Of a stretch of 64,000 bases of DNA, positions 1-9,639 are shown one piece after another (the stretch's first letter is position 1; each line of letters starts with the position of its first letter). The translations under genes and the position numbers were made by a program. The notes under the pieces were generated by a model. It was not told the origin of the DNA, did not search any database, and was given only the letters and a program-made list of their open reading frames with translations. This DNA is from DASQMT01 sp963839615 (GTDB lineage: Bacteria > Actinomycetota > Thermoleophilia > Solirubrobacterales > Solirubrobacteraceae), in contig CAWIVY010000012.1 in assembly GCA_963839615.1 (NCBI GenBank), forward strand, positions 1 through 64,000, given 5' to 3'.

Positions 1-635
1 ACGAGACGATCACGAAGGAGCTCTTCGGCGACTTCGGGACGCCGTCGACGGACGTCTATCCCGCCGGCATGCTGCCGGAAGGCGCCGCACCCGACAAGCC
101 GCAGCACGATCCGAGTCAACTCGCCCCTGCCCTTGCTCCTTACAAGGGCCGGAAGGTGACGATTGGCTACTACACCTCGTTGTCTCAGAACCGCGAGCTT
201 GCGTCGAGGCTGCAGACTCAACTCGAGTCGCTCGGGATGAAAGCGACCCTTCGCGAATATCCGCCCTCGATCCTTTTCAACCTCCCAACCGAGCCGAAGC
301 AGCGCCCCGACATCCTCACGGTGGGGTTCAACCCCGATTCGGTTGCCCCGGACACCTTCGCGCGGATCTATTGGTACAAGGACGCGCCCGTCAACCTGCT
401 CGGCTGCACCGACGCTGACGGCGATCGCCTGCTCGATGAGGCCGCCAGCGCCACGACGCAAGAGGCCGGAATGAAGGCCAACGTCGCCGCCGCGGAGGCG
501 TATCGCAAGTCCAACTGCTGGTTGAACATCGCGGACGCCAACGACGTCTACGTCGCGCGGAAGGGCATCACGGGCTTTGAGAAGGAGCTGGATTGGACCC
601 TCGCCGTCAGGCTCGGGGCGCTCAAGGAGGACTGA
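1..635 (+). CDS. ABC transporter substrate-binding protein, family 5 (C-terminal part)
   Basis: The gene enters the window already open; the frame runs from base 3 to the TGA at 633-635, so only about 210 C-terminal residues are seen. The text (GYYTSLSQNRELASRLQTQL, then a SPDSVAPD-like stretch and a final ITGFEKELDWTL) resembles the last lobe of SBP_bac_5 binding proteins, which capture peptides or nickel-like ligands outside the membrane for an ABC importer. It is directly followed by the ATPase and permease genes of such an importer, with an AAGGAGG ribosome-binding site overlapping its end. Signal peptide and lipobox would lie upstream of the window. The ligand cannot be told from this part; the M20 peptidase and aminotransferase downstream suggest a peptide or amino-acid conjugate. 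Confidence 0.75.
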   Translation, partial: ETITKELFGDFGTPSTDVYPAGMLPEGAAPDKPQHDPSQLAPALAPYKGRKVTIGYYTSLSQNRELASRLQTQLESLGMKATLREYPPSILFNLPTEPKQRPDILTVGFNPDSVAPDTFARIYWYKDAPVNLLGCTDADGDRLLDEAASATTQEAGMKANVAAAEAYRKSNCWLNIADANDVYVARKGITGFEKELDWTLAVRLGALKED

Positions 636-640
636 CCTCT

Positions 641-2447
641 GTGAGTCGCTCGACGATCGTGGCGGCGTCCCCCTCAGGAGTGACGGAAACGGATGCGCCG
701 CTCGTCGTCAGTGCGCGTGACTTGCACGTCGACCTGTCACGCAAGCAGGAGACGTACCACGTCCTGCGCGGTGTCGATCTCGGCATCGCGCAAGGCGAGG
801 TCGTTGGGCTGGTCGGCGAGTCGGGTTCGGGCAAGAGCGTGCTCGGCCTGACCTTCCTGGGTCTGCTGCGGCGCGAGGCGCGGCCGCAGGTCACGGGAGA
901 GCTCTCGGTCGCGGGCGTCGACATCCTTGCCGCGCCTGAAGACGAACTGCGCCGGGTGCGCCGCGAGCGGCTCGGGGCGATCTTCCAGGATCCCATGACG
1001 TCGCTCGACCCGACGATGCGGGTCGGGCCCCAGCTCCGCGAGGTGGTTGACAGCGACGCTGAGGCCATCGAGCTTCTGGACTCGGTTGGCATACCTGATC
1101 CGGAGCGGCGCCTGCGCGCCTTCCCACACGAGCTTTCCGGTGGGTTGCGGCAGCGTGTCATGATCGCCATCGCCGTCGCCGGAGGTCCGCAGCTGATCGT
1201 TGCCGACGAGCCGACCACCGCGCTGGACGTGACGATCCAGGCGCAGATCCTCTCCTTGCTCGACCGTCTGCGTCGCGAGCGCGGCTGCTCGATCCTCTTC
1301 ATCACGCACGATCTCGCGGTCGCGTCGCAGGTCGCCGATCGTGTAGCGGTCTTGTACGCAGGGCGTATCGCCGAGATCGGTCCGACCGCTGAGTTGCTCG
1401 CGGCGCCCAAGCATCCCTACACCGCTGCGCTGCTGCGCAGCCGCCTCGATCTCAGCAGCGATCGCGCTCGCCGGATCGTCGCGCTGCCGGGTCAGCCGCC
1501 CGACCTCCGACAGCCGCCGCCCGGATGTCCCTTTGCGCCGCGCTGTAGCTATCGCCGCGACAAGTGCGAAGTCGCACCACCGCCGGTCGAGTGGGCCGGA
1601 GCGCGGGGCGTCGCCTGTGTCCGCGCGGACGAGATCGATCTTCTCGAGGAACTAGAGGGGGGCCTCGCGTGGGAACCGCCGGCGGCTCCCGCCGAGGATC
1701 TGCCAGCGCTTCGTGCGGTGGATCTCGAGGTCTCGGTGGCACGCGGTGCGTGGCTGCGCCGTCGCGACCCGATCCGCATCCTCGAGGGCGTCAGCCTCGA
1801 AGTTGCTCAAGGTGAAGCGGTCGCGCTGGTGGGCGAGAGCGGGTCGGGCAAGACGACCTTCATTCGCGCGGCCGCGGGTCTGATGCCGGTCACCGGCGGC
1901 CGCCTTGAGGTCGGCGACTCGGCACCACAGATGATCTTCCAGGACGCGGGGTCCTCCCTGACACCGTGGCTCGCGATCGGCGACCTGATCGGAGAACGGT
2001 TGCGCGCCGCGGGCGCGGGCCGCGCGGAGCGTAGGACGAGTGTGCTCGACGCCATGGAGCTGGTTGGGCTTCCCGAGCGCTTGTTCAAGGCCCTGGCCTG
2101 GCGCAGCTCTCGGGCGGGCAGCGCCAGCGTGTCGCGATCGCACGTGCGGTTGTTCTACACCGCCCCGCCTCCTGCTCTGCGACGAGCCGACGTCAGCACT
2201 CGATGTCTCGATCGCGGCCGGCGTCCTCAACCTGCTCGGCGACCTCCGACGGCGCTTGGGGATGGCGCTCGTCTTCGTCACGCACGATCTCGCCGTCGCA
2301 CGCGTCATCGCCGACCGCGTTGCCGTGATGCACGCCGGACGCATCGTCGAGATGGGTCCCGTCGAAGATGTGCTGCGAAGCCCAGAAGCGTCCTACACGC
2401 GCACGCTCATCGCATCGATTCCAGGGCTGCAGGACCGGGGGCGCTGA
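641..2447 (+). CDS. Fused peptide ABC transporter ATPase (DppD-DppF type), frameshifted twice
   Basis: One reading frame carries two nucleotide-binding domains, as in GsiA/YejF-type fused oligopeptide ATPases. Domain 1 has Walker A GESGSGKS (about residue 60), signature LSGGLRQR, Walker B LIVADEPT and an oligopeptide C-terminal extension with a Cys cluster (GCPFAPRCSYRRDKC). Domain 2 has Walker A GESGSGKT, then the frame breaks: LSGGQRQRVAIARA is read in a second frame from about 2104 and LLLCDEPTSALDVS in a third from about 2166. Restoring one G near 2100 and one C in the C run at 2163-2167 repairs the protein, so sequencing error is likely, though decay is possible. GTG 641 is chosen as start because AAGGAGG (624-630) sits 10 bases upstream. 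The end overlaps the next ATG (TGATG). Confidence 0.82.
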
Positions 2448-3313
2448 TGGCTGCGATCGAACCGATCGATCTCAGCGCGCGCGCGGCGCTGCCCAGGCGC
2501 AGCCGCTTCAGCGGCTGGGTGTCGATCAGCGTCCCGGACCGGATCGCGCTGACCGCGCTCGGACTCGTCACCGCCGTAGCCCTTCTCGCTCCGCTGCTCG
2601 CACCCCACAATCCCCGGCGGCAGGTCGGCTCGCCCTACGCCAGTCCCAGCGCGGCGTTCCCGCTGGGGACCGATGAGGCTGGTCGAGACATGCTGAGCCG
2701 GGTGCTGCTCGGGGTGCAGACGACATGGTTGACGGCGCTGCTGGTCATCGCCATCGGCGTGCTCCTGGGAGGAGTCGTCGGTCTCGTCGCCGGAGCAGCC
2801 GGTGGCTGGATCGACTCCGGCCTCATGCGGATCACCGACCTGTTCCTCGCGATGCCTGCCGCGGTGCTCGCCATCAGCGTCGTCGCCGCATTGGGTCCCT
2901 CGCTGACGAACATCGTCATCGCGGTCTCGATCCTGTGGTGGCCGTACTACGCGCGGCTGATCCGAGTTCAGGTCCGCGAGCTCGCCGCTCGACCCCACCT
3001 CGAGGCGGCCCGCCTCGCGGGATGTGGGCGCCTGCGCCTCGTCGTCCGTCACCTCCTTCCCGGCGCGGTGCCGGTCGCGATCGTCGCGGCCAGCCTCGAC
3101 ATGGGCGGCGCGATCGGGCTGCTGGCCGGTCTCTCTTTCCTCGGGCTAGGCACGCCGCCGCCGAGCCCGGAGCTCGGCTCGATGACGGCGTCGGGTTCCA
3201 CGCAGCTGTTGACGGCCTGGTGGCTGGCCGTGTTCCCAGCGCTCGCCGTGTTCCTGCTGTGCCTCGTATCGAACGTCGCGGGCGACACGCTCCGAGACCT
3301 GGTCGATCGCTGA
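2447..3313 (+). CDS. Peptide ABC transporter permease (DppC type)
   Basis: Inner-membrane permease of the oligopeptide importer, 288 residues. After a cytoplasmic N-terminus there is a first membrane helix (LTALGLVTAVALLAPLLAP), a periplasmic segment with the family motif GTDEAGRDMLSRVLLG, and four to five more helices. The EAA loop that docks on the ATPase is visible as the run from ARPHLEAARLAG to HLLPGA. It starts at an ATG overlapping the upstream ATPase stop and ends overlapping the next ATG, so it is translationally coupled on both sides. DppC-type subunits pair with the DppB-type subunit encoded next. Confidence 0.88.
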   Translation: MAAIEPIDLSARAALPRRSRFSGWVSISVPDRIALTALGLVTAVALLAPLLAPHNPRRQVGSPYASPSAAFPLGTDEAGRDMLSRVLLGVQTTWLTALLVIAIGVLLGGVVGLVAGAAGGWIDSGLMRITDLFLAMPAAVLAISVVAALGPSLTNIVIAVSILWWPYYARLIRVQVRELAARPHLEAARLAGCGRLRLVVRHLLPGAVPVAIVAASLDMGGAIGLLAGLSFLGLGTPPPSPELGSMTASGSTQLLTAWWLAVFPALAVFLLCLVSNVAGDTLRDLVDR

Positions 3314-4308
3314 TGCTCTCATTCGTCCTCAGGCGACTGCTCGCGATGGTGGCGATCCTCCTCGTCCTCGTTGCCGCGCTGTTCGCACTGCAACGGATCT
3401 CGCCGATCGACCCTGTCCGCGTCGTGGTCGGACCGAACGCGTCGCGCGAGGTTGTCGAATCCACGCGCGAACGGCTCGGCTACAACGACCCGTTGCCGAC
3501 CCAGTACGCACGCTACGTCGGGGACGTGGCGACCGGCGATCTCCAGGTGTCGCTGCGCACTGGCCAGTCGGTTTCCAGCGATCTCGCGGGAGCGTTGCCC
3601 GCGACCCTCGAGCTCGTGCTCGCCACGCTCCTCCTGGCCGTGCCGATCTCACTGCTGTTCGGCATCGCCGGTGCCGCGCGCAGTCGCGGGGCCGGTGTGC
3701 TGCGTGGATCGACGATGGTCCTTGCTGCCGCACCGCCGTTCGTTCTCGGCATCTTCGGGATCCTGATCTTCTACAAGAACCTGGGGTGGCTACCCGCGAG
3801 CGGCCGCACCTCGATTCCGGACGCCCCGACGGGTCCAACCGGGCTGCTCACCATCGACTCCCTCGCCGCTGCCCGGTTCGACGTGTTCGCGGACGCGCTG
3901 CGCCACCTGGTGCTGCCGGCCATCTGCCTGGCGTGCGTGCCGGCAGTGGCAGTCGGGCGCGTCCTGCGCGGCGCGATCCTGACGAACCTGCGCGCCGATC
4001 ACGTCCAGGTCGCGCGGGCCAAGGGACTCAGCGAGCTCGGCGTCCTCGGGCGACACTGCCTTCGCAACTCCGCCGGGCCGGCACTCGCAATGGCCGGGTT
4101 GATGACCGGCGTCGTGTTCGCCGGCGTCGCCGTCGTGGAGAAGGTCTTCGCCTGGCCAGGGATCGGCCTCTACATCACCCAGAGCATCCCGCGCGGCGAC
4201 TTCCCTGCGATCGCCGGGACCACGCTGCTGCTCGGAGCGGCCTACATCGTCGTCAACGCGATCGTGGACGTGCTGCAAGCGATCGCGGATCCGCGCATCA
4301 CCGCCTGA
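3313..4308 (+). CDS. Peptide ABC transporter permease (DppB type)
   Basis: Second permease subunit, 331 residues. It shows the DppB layout: N-terminal helix (FVLRRLLAMVAILLVLVAAL), a periplasmic domain with SPIDPVR and the conserved LGYNDPLPTQYARYVGDVATGDL-like block, then five membrane helices and an EAA loop (RVQVARAKGLSELGVLGRH, read as DHVQVARAKGLSE). ATG 3313 overlaps the preceding TGA. The order binding protein, fused ATPase, DppC, DppB is unusual compared with the common A-B-C-D-F order but is found in other actinobacteria. The substrate is not evident. Confidence 0.88.
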   Translation: MLSFVLRRLLAMVAILLVLVAALFALQRISPIDPVRVVVGPNASREVVESTRERLGYNDPLPTQYARYVGDVATGDLQVSLRTGQSVSSDLAGALPATLELVLATLLLAVPISLLFGIAGAARSRGAGVLRGSTMVLAAAPPFVLGIFGILIFYKNLGWLPASGRTSIPDAPTGPTGLLTIDSLAAARFDVFADALRHLVLPAICLACVPAVAVGRVLRGAILTNLRADHVQVARAKGLSELGVLGRHCLRNSAGPALAMAGLMTGVVFAGVAVVEKVFAWPGIGLYITQSIPRGDFPAIAGTTLLLGAAYIVVNAIVDVLQAIADPRITA

Positions 4309-4329
4309 CCCCCAAGAGAGGATCCAAGA

Positions 4330-5514
4330 ATGTCGAACGCCCTGCTGAAACTTGACCGCGCCACTCAGGCCGAGGTGGAGGAGCTCCTCGCCCGGCTCGT
4401 TGCCACACCCTCGATCAACCCGTGGATAACTCCGGGCGCGCCGGGCGAAGGTGAGGTGGCGGCGTTCATCAGCAGCTGGCTGCGCGAGCTCGAGGGGGTG
4501 GAGGTCGTCGTCGACGAGGTCCTCCCGAACCGGTCGAACGTCATCGCGCGCGTGCGCGGGACCTCGGGCGACGGGCACCTCGCGTTCAACGTCCACACCG
4601 ACACCGTCGGGAACGACCCGTGGCCGGACCGCGCACTGTCGCCAACGCGTGACGGAGACCGGCTGATCGGCCTCGGCGCGGCCGACAACAAGGCACAGTG
4701 CGCCGCGTTGATGTCGCTCGTCAAGCGGCTGGCCGACGCGCCGCCGGCGGTCGACGTCACCGCGATCTGGGCGATCGACGAAGAAGGACCCTCAGCGGGC
4801 ACCCGGCACTTGGTGAAGTCGTTCACCGCCGACGCCTGCGTCGTCCTCGAGCCGTTCGGGATCGGGCGGGCGTGCGTGAAGCACCAAGGCTTCGGATCGT
4901 TGGACCTGGTTGTACGCGCGGCGGCCGCTCACGGCGTGGCCGACGACAGCCCCGACGCCATCATCCAGCTGGCCGACTTGGTCAAGGGCCTGGCCGAGAT
5001 CGATCGCGAGCTCGCGGCCAATCCGCACCCTGAGATCGGCAAGGCGTTCTTCCACACCGCATGGGTGCGCGGCGGCACCGACTACGGCACCTATCCGCGT
5101 GAGGTGACGCTCGGATTCGAGTTCGGCACCAACCCGGGCGAGACACTGGCAGATCGACTCCAAGCGATCGACGCGGTGATCGCGCGCACGCGTGAGGCGC
5201 ATCCGACCCTTGACGCCGAGGTCATCGTCCGGCTCGAGAACGAGCCGTTCGTGGCGGAGGGCCACGACGCCCTGCTCGAGGCCTTCGGCGGTGCCACGCA
5301 AGAGGTCACCGGATTGTCCGTGGAGCTCGACTCGAAGAACACGTGGACCGATGCGTCGATCATGCAGAGCGCGGGGATTCCGACGATCGTCGCGGGGGCA
5401 GCCGGCGGCAACATGCACGCCATCGACGAGTGGGTGAGCCTCGAATCGCTCGGCCAGCTCGTGCTCGTCCTGGAAGGCACCTGCCGGCGCTTCTCCCCTG
5501 ACGCCCCCGCCTAG
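4330..5514 (+). CDS. M20 family metallopeptidase (ArgE/DapE/CPG2-like)
   Basis: Cytoplasmic zinc amidohydrolase of 394 residues that would cut an amide or peptide bond. Metal ligands are recognisable: His-Thr-Asp in NVHTDTVGND (about residue 87), the bridging Asp in GLGAADNKAQ, the general base Glu pair in WAIDEEGPSAG, a further Glu in VVLEPFG, and the C-terminal His in GGNMHAIDEWV. A dimerisation domain lies between residues 190 and 300. An AGAGGA ribosome-binding site lies shortly before ATG 4330. It follows the ABC importer by 21 bases and precedes an aminotransferase by 10, so the three probably form one operon that imports and breaks down a peptide-like or N-acyl compound. Confidence 0.85.
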   Translation: MSNALLKLDRATQAEVEELLARLVATPSINPWITPGAPGEGEVAAFISSWLRELEGVEVVVDEVLPNRSNVIARVRGTSGDGHLAFNVHTDTVGNDPWPDRALSPTRDGDRLIGLGAADNKAQCAALMSLVKRLADAPPAVDVTAIWAIDEEGPSAGTRHLVKSFTADACVVLEPFGIGRACVKHQGFGSLDLVVRAAAAHGVADDSPDAIIQLADLVKGLAEIDRELAANPHPEIGKAFFHTAWVRGGTDYGTYPREVTLGFEFGTNPGETLADRLQAIDAVIARTREAHPTLDAEVIVRLENEPFVAEGHDALLEAFGGATQEVTGLSVELDSKNTWTDASIMQSAGIPTIVAGAAGGNMHAIDEWVSLESLGQLVLVLEGTCRRFSPDAPA

Positions 5515-5524
5515 GAGACATGGG

Positions 5525-6808
5525 ATGAACTCATATCCGTATTGGCACCCGTTCGCGGACATGGGTGCCGTGGCTCAAAAACAGTTCGTCATCGCCCGCG
5601 GGGACGGGGCTTGGGTCTGGGACGAGGAGGGTCGGCGCTATCTCGATGGCTGTGCGGCCCTCTGGTACGCCAACCTCGGACATGGCCGGCCCGAGATCGC
5701 CGATGCGGTCGCGCGACAGCTGCGCGAGCTCGACGCCTACGGCACGTTTGCGGACTACGCCAATGCCCCGGCACTCGAGCTCGCCCGACGGATCAGCGAC
5801 CTTGCTCCTCTGAAGGGGAGCAAGGTGTTCTTCGGGTCCGGCGGCGGGGACGCCGTCGACAGCGCGATCAAGATCGCACGCGCCTATCACGTGCAACACG
5901 GATCGCCCGAGCGAGTCCACATCATCAGCCGGACGCACGGCTACCACGGCACGCACGGATTCGGCACGGGAATCGCCGGCATCCCGGCGAACGCGGTGGG
6001 GTTCGGCTCGATCGTCCCGGACGCGTCCGTCGTCGCGCACGACGACCCGCAGGCGCTCGAGGCTGAGATCCTTCGCATCGGCGCCGATCGCGTCGCGGCC
6101 TTCATCTGCGAGCCGGTCATCGGCGCCGGAGGGCTCTACCCGCCGGCTGACGGCTACATCGAACGGGTCGCGAGGATCTGCCGCGAGCACGGCGTGCTGT
6201 TCGTGGCCGATTGCGTGATCGCCGGCTTCGGCCGTCTCGGAACCTGGCTCGGGATCGACCGGTGGCCGGTGGAGCCCGACCTGATCACGCTGGCCAAGGG
6301 CATCACGGGAGGCACGCTCCCGCTCGGTGCCGTCGTCGTCGCACCGCACGTTGCCGAGCCGTTCTTCACCGACGGTCCGGGCGCTCCGGTTCTCCGGCAC
6401 GGCGCCACGTACGCCGGGCATCCGGCTTGCTGCGCTGCCGCGAACGCTGCGCTGGATCTCTATGAGCGCGATGGCCTGATCGAGCGCGGGCGGGACCTGG
6501 AGCAGCCGCTCCTCGACGCCCTGGCGCCGCTGGCCGAGAGCCCGCTCGTTGCCGAGGTCCGTGGCGGGCTCGGGTTCCTCGCAGGCGCGGAGCTCGCGCC
6601 AGAGGTGCTCGAGGCTGAGCCGGGCGCTGCGATCGCATGGCAGCTCGAAGTGCGCGCACAAGGCGTGCTCGCGCGGGCGTTGGGACGCGGGCTCGCCGTT
6701 TCCCCACCGTTGGTCACAACCGAGGAGGAAGTGACGCTCATCGGTGAGGCCATGCGCCGGGGCTTGTCCGCGTTGGAGGCACGCCTAGCTACCGGGAGCC
6801 ATGCGTGA
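5525..6808 (+). CDS. Class III PLP-dependent aminotransferase (omega-type)
   Basis: 427-residue fold-type I transaminase. The N-terminus (YWHPFADMG) matches omega-amino acid:pyruvate and adenosylmethionine-type aminotransferases. The PLP lysine lies in LITLAKGITGG (about residue 259), the cofactor phosphate site is in FGSGGGDAVDSAIK, and the pyridine-nitrogen Asp is in FVADCVIAGFGR, where the usual Glu after Asp is Cys. The start ATG 5525 has GGAG about 8 bases upstream. It is most likely co-transcribed with the M20 peptidase. The amino donor cannot be assigned; beta-alanine, taurine, putrescine and similar amines are used in this family. Confidence 0.85.
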   Translation: MNSYPYWHPFADMGAVAQKQFVIARGDGAWVWDEEGRRYLDGCAALWYANLGHGRPEIADAVARQLRELDAYGTFADYANAPALELARRISDLAPLKGSKVFFGSGGGDAVDSAIKIARAYHVQHGSPERVHIISRTHGYHGTHGFGTGIAGIPANAVGFGSIVPDASVVAHDDPQALEAEILRIGADRVAAFICEPVIGAGGLYPPADGYIERVARICREHGVLFVADCVIAGFGRLGTWLGIDRWPVEPDLITLAKGITGGTLPLGAVVVAPHVAEPFFTDGPGAPVLRHGATYAGHPACCAAANAALDLYERDGLIERGRDLEQPLLDALAPLAESPLVAEVRGGLGFLAGAELAPEVLEAEPGAAIAWQLEVRAQGVLARALGRGLAVSPPLVTTEEEVTLIGEAMRRGLSALEARLATGSHA

Positions 6809-7136
6809 CATCGCTGCGGAGGAGGAAGTACCCTGCCTGGTTAACGGACGACCTCGCCCAACTCGAGACTGGTGCGATGCCGGCAACACCCCGTGAGGCC
6901 CCCCCGCGTTCCGCGACCAGCTTCGGGGACCACGCACGGGTGCGACGCATGGCCGCCGCCGGGTTCGTCGGCGCCGTCGGAGGCGTCCTCCTCCTCGAGT
7001 TCGCTTGAGGCGCATCTGCGCCTCTGTGCACTTCGCCGACGAGGAATTCTCCGACCGCGTCGCTGCGAAGGCCGCTGCCGGGTCGGCGGGAACGCTTCCT
7101 CCTCGCGAACCCGCCGGCCCAGCGGCAATTGATGAA
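6809..7136. other. Intergenic stretch with a GC-rich hairpin
   Basis: No convincing gene is seen between the two aminotransferases. A perfect inverted repeat, GAGGCGCA-TC-TGCGCCTC, lies at 7007-7024. It has no T tract, so it could be a factor-dependent termination or processing site. The only open frame (about 67 codons) ends in a short hydrophobic run and has no family resemblance. Confidence 0.4.
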
Positions 7137-7147
7137 TTGTTGTACAA
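7137..7147. promoter_or_regulatory. FadR-subfamily GntR-type operator candidate
   Basis: TTGTTGTACAA at 7137-7147 fits the TNGTNNNACNA pattern of FadR-subfamily GntR operators, and ATTGT/ACAAT form a 5-bp inverted repeat around a TGT spacer. It sits 38 bases before ATG 7185, in a local A/T-rich patch expected of a promoter. No GntR gene is adjacent, so the regulator would be elsewhere. Confidence 0.45.
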
Positions 7148-7184
7148 TCCGTCCGCCCGTGACTGATGTTGGACGAGGTACCTA

Positions 7185-8600
7185 ATGGATTCGTCATCGC
7201 CATCGACAACCGACGCGCCGATCGACCGCAACCGGCTGGCCGAGCTCACCGCAGCCGAGCTCGCTCGCTATCGCGAGCGGGCACCTGGATCGGCCGAGCG
7301 ATTCGCGCGCGCCCAGGAGTTGCTGCTTTCGGGCGTCCCGATGTCCTGGATGCTGAAGTGGGCCGGGGCGTTCCCGATCGAGCACGAAGCCGGCGCCTTT
7401 CCGATCTTCGGCCAATCGGCGCACGGTTCTCGACTCACGGATGTCGATGGAAACGAGTACATCGACTTCTGCCTCGGCGACACCGGCGCCATGACCGGTC
7501 ACTCCCCTGAGGCGCTGGTGCGGGGACTCGCGGCCGAGCTGGCCGACGGGCTGACGTACATGTTGCCGACGGACTGGGTCATCGAGGCCGCGCAACAGCT
7601 CCGAAACCGCTTCGGACTACCGAAATGGCAGTTCACGGTGTCGGCAACCGACGCCAACCGCTTCTCCATCCGTCTTGCGCGTGAACTCACCGGCCGCACG
7701 AAGATCCTGGTCTTCAACTACTGCTACCACGGCACGGTGGACGAGGCGTTTGCTTCGCTCGACTCCAGCGGCAAACCCAAGTCACGCGCCTGGAATCTCG
7801 GGCCACCGGTTCCATTATCTGAGACCACGCGTGTCGTTGAGTTCAATGATGTAGACGCCCTCGAGCGAGAGCTGGCCGCCGGCGACGTTGCGTGCATCCT
7901 CGCGGAGCCTGCCCTGACCAACGTCGGGATCGTTCTTCCGGATCCGGGTTTCCACGCCGCGCTGCGTGAACTGGCGACCCGTCACGGCGCGCTGCTGATC
8001 CTCGACGAGACCCACACGATCTGCGCCGGACCCAACGGCTACGTCGGGGAACACGGCCTCGAGCCCGACATCTTCACGATTGGCAAGGCGATCGGCGGCG
8101 GGGTACCAGCGGGGGCGTGGGGTGTCAGCGACTGCATCGCTGAGCGTGTGCTCGGCGACGCCGAGATGCGGCACGCGCTCGTCGAGGGCATCGGGGTCGG
8201 CGGGACATTGGCCGGCAACGTGCTCAGCGCCCGCGCGATCGCCCTCACGCTTGCAAACCTCTTGACCCCTGCCGACTTCACGCACATGGTTGACCTCGCG
8301 CGGCAATGGAGCGAGGGAGTCCGGCGCCACGTCGCCGACCTCGGGCTGCCATGGCACGTGACCCAGCTTGGGGCGCGGGCTGAGTACCACTTCTGCAACT
8401 CACATCCCCGGAACGGCAGTGACCTGGCGGCGGTAGGCGATGAGCACTTGGAGCGGTTCCTCCGGCTCTATCTGACGAACCGGGGCATCCTCACGACGCC
8501 GTTCCACAACATGGCGCTCATGGCGCCTACGACTACGACCGAGGACGTCGCCCGACATGAGGAGATCCTTGGCGAGGCCTTGCGCGTTCTAGTCGGCTGA
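7185..8600 (+). CDS. Glutamate-1-semialdehyde-type class III aminotransferase
   Basis: 471-residue PLP enzyme related to glutamate-1-semialdehyde 2,1-aminomutase and to class III aminotransferases. The PLP lysine is in IFTIGKAIGGGVPAGAWG (about residue 301), the cofactor Asp in LLILDETHTICAG, and the substrate-gate text GDTGAMTGHSP and NYCYHGTVDEA lies earlier. The extended N-terminus with SGVPMSWM is typical of GSAM-like catabolic enzymes rather than of HemL proper, which is about 430 residues and has a longer GGG-rich gate. It is followed after one base by an EamA exporter, suggesting a transport-linked amino-compound pathway, and has its own GntR-like operator upstream. Confidence 0.8.
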   Translation: MDSSSPSTTDAPIDRNRLAELTAAELARYRERAPGSAERFARAQELLLSGVPMSWMLKWAGAFPIEHEAGAFPIFGQSAHGSRLTDVDGNEYIDFCLGDTGAMTGHSPEALVRGLAAELADGLTYMLPTDWVIEAAQQLRNRFGLPKWQFTVSATDANRFSIRLARELTGRTKILVFNYCYHGTVDEAFASLDSSGKPKSRAWNLGPPVPLSETTRVVEFNDVDALERELAAGDVACILAEPALTNVGIVLPDPGFHAALRELATRHGALLILDETHTICAGPNGYVGEHGLEPDIFTIGKAIGGGVPAGAWGVSDCIAERVLGDAEMRHALVEGIGVGGTLAGNVLSARAIALTLANLLTPADFTHMVDLARQWSEGVRRHVADLGLPWHVTQLGARAEYHFCNSHPRNGSDLAAVGDEHLERFLRLYLTNRGILTTPFHNMALMAPTTTTEDVARHEEILGEALRVLVG

Positions 8601-8601
8601 C

Positions 8602-9576
8602 GTGGAGACGCAATGCCCGCTCGACACGCCCGAGCGGCGTGGGGGTGAGGGCGAACCCAGCATCGACCCAGATCGAAACGCGGGCATCGGCGTGCGAGCG
8701 CGTCTCGCGCGGTCGCCCCGGGTCAAGGGCGTGCTGCTGGTCGGCGCCGGCGTCGTGCTGCTCAGTCCCGATGCGCTGTGGGTGCGCCTGCTCGCAACGG
8801 ACTACTGGACCGTGCTCTTCTGGCGCGGGGCATGTACATCCATTGGCTACCTGTTGCTGGCCCGTGTCGTGAGCGCGCGTACCGAGACGGGTCCAGGGCG
8901 GAGCGTGCGGTCGCGCGTGCTGATCGGCGCGCTGAGCGTCGCGGGGAACGTGTGCTTCGTTGGCGCCGTGACGCACACCACGGCGGCCCAGACACTCGTG
9001 ATCTTCGCCAGCTCTCCGCTGCTCGCAGCACTGCTGACTGCCGGCTTGGGTCTCGAGCGCCTCGACCGCAGAACATGGCTATCGGCCGCGATCGTGGTGC
9101 CGTGCATTGCTCTGATCGTGGTGCGCCCCGGCGCAGCGAGCCTCTCGATCGGAGACGTCTTCGCGATGGTCGGCGCTGTGGTGCTTGCAGCGCTGCTCGT
9201 CGTCATTCGACACACCGGCACGGCCGATGTCGTGCCGACCTTGGCACTCGGGGGCGCCGTGACCGCTGTCGTCGCGGCTCCGTTCGCCAGTGTCCTGGCG
9301 CTGTCTGCGTCGGACGTGCTCGTACTCGTCCTCGGCTTCGGCATCACCATACCCCTGGCGTTGGGCCTGATCACAAGAGGACCGCGTTATCTCGCGGCAC
9401 CGGAAGTGGGCCTCATCCTCCTCCTGGAGACGGTGCTCGGTCCGCTGTTGGTTTGGCTGGCCCTCGGTGAGGAGCCAACGGCTCGTGTCGCGCTCGCGGG
9501 ACTCGTCATCGTCGTGACGCTGGCGCTGATGTCACTCGCCTCGCTGCGCGCTGAGCGCCTGCCGGCAACCGAGTAG
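8602..9576 (+). CDS. EamA/DMT-family transporter
   Basis: Inner-membrane protein of 324 residues with ten predicted membrane segments in two EamA repeats (about residues 40-170 and 185-315). Recognisable repeat text includes DALWVRLLATDYWTVLFWRG and, in the second half, PRYLAAPEVGLILLLETV followed by GEEPTARVALAG, the classic end of DMT exporters. The GTG start at 8602 follows the aminotransferase stop by one base, so the two are coupled. DMT transporters usually export amino acids, bases or other small metabolites; the substrate is unknown. Confidence 0.8.
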   Translation: METQCPLDTPERRGGEGEPSIDPDRNAGIGVRARLARSPRVKGVLLVGAGVVLLSPDALWVRLLATDYWTVLFWRGACTSIGYLLLARVVSARTETGPGRSVRSRVLIGALSVAGNVCFVGAVTHTTAAQTLVIFASSPLLAALLTAGLGLERLDRRTWLSAAIVVPCIALIVVRPGAASLSIGDVFAMVGAVVLAALLVVIRHTGTADVVPTLALGGAVTAVVAAPFASVLALSASDVLVLVLGFGITIPLALGLITRGPRYLAAPEVGLILLLETVLGPLLVWLALGEEPTARVALAGLVIVVTLALMSLASLRAERLPATE

Positions 9577-9639
9577 TCGCTCAGTCGTCGCCGTACTTCG
9601 TGCGGGGCAGGCTGAAGTACGGCGATCCCTTCCTCTCGG

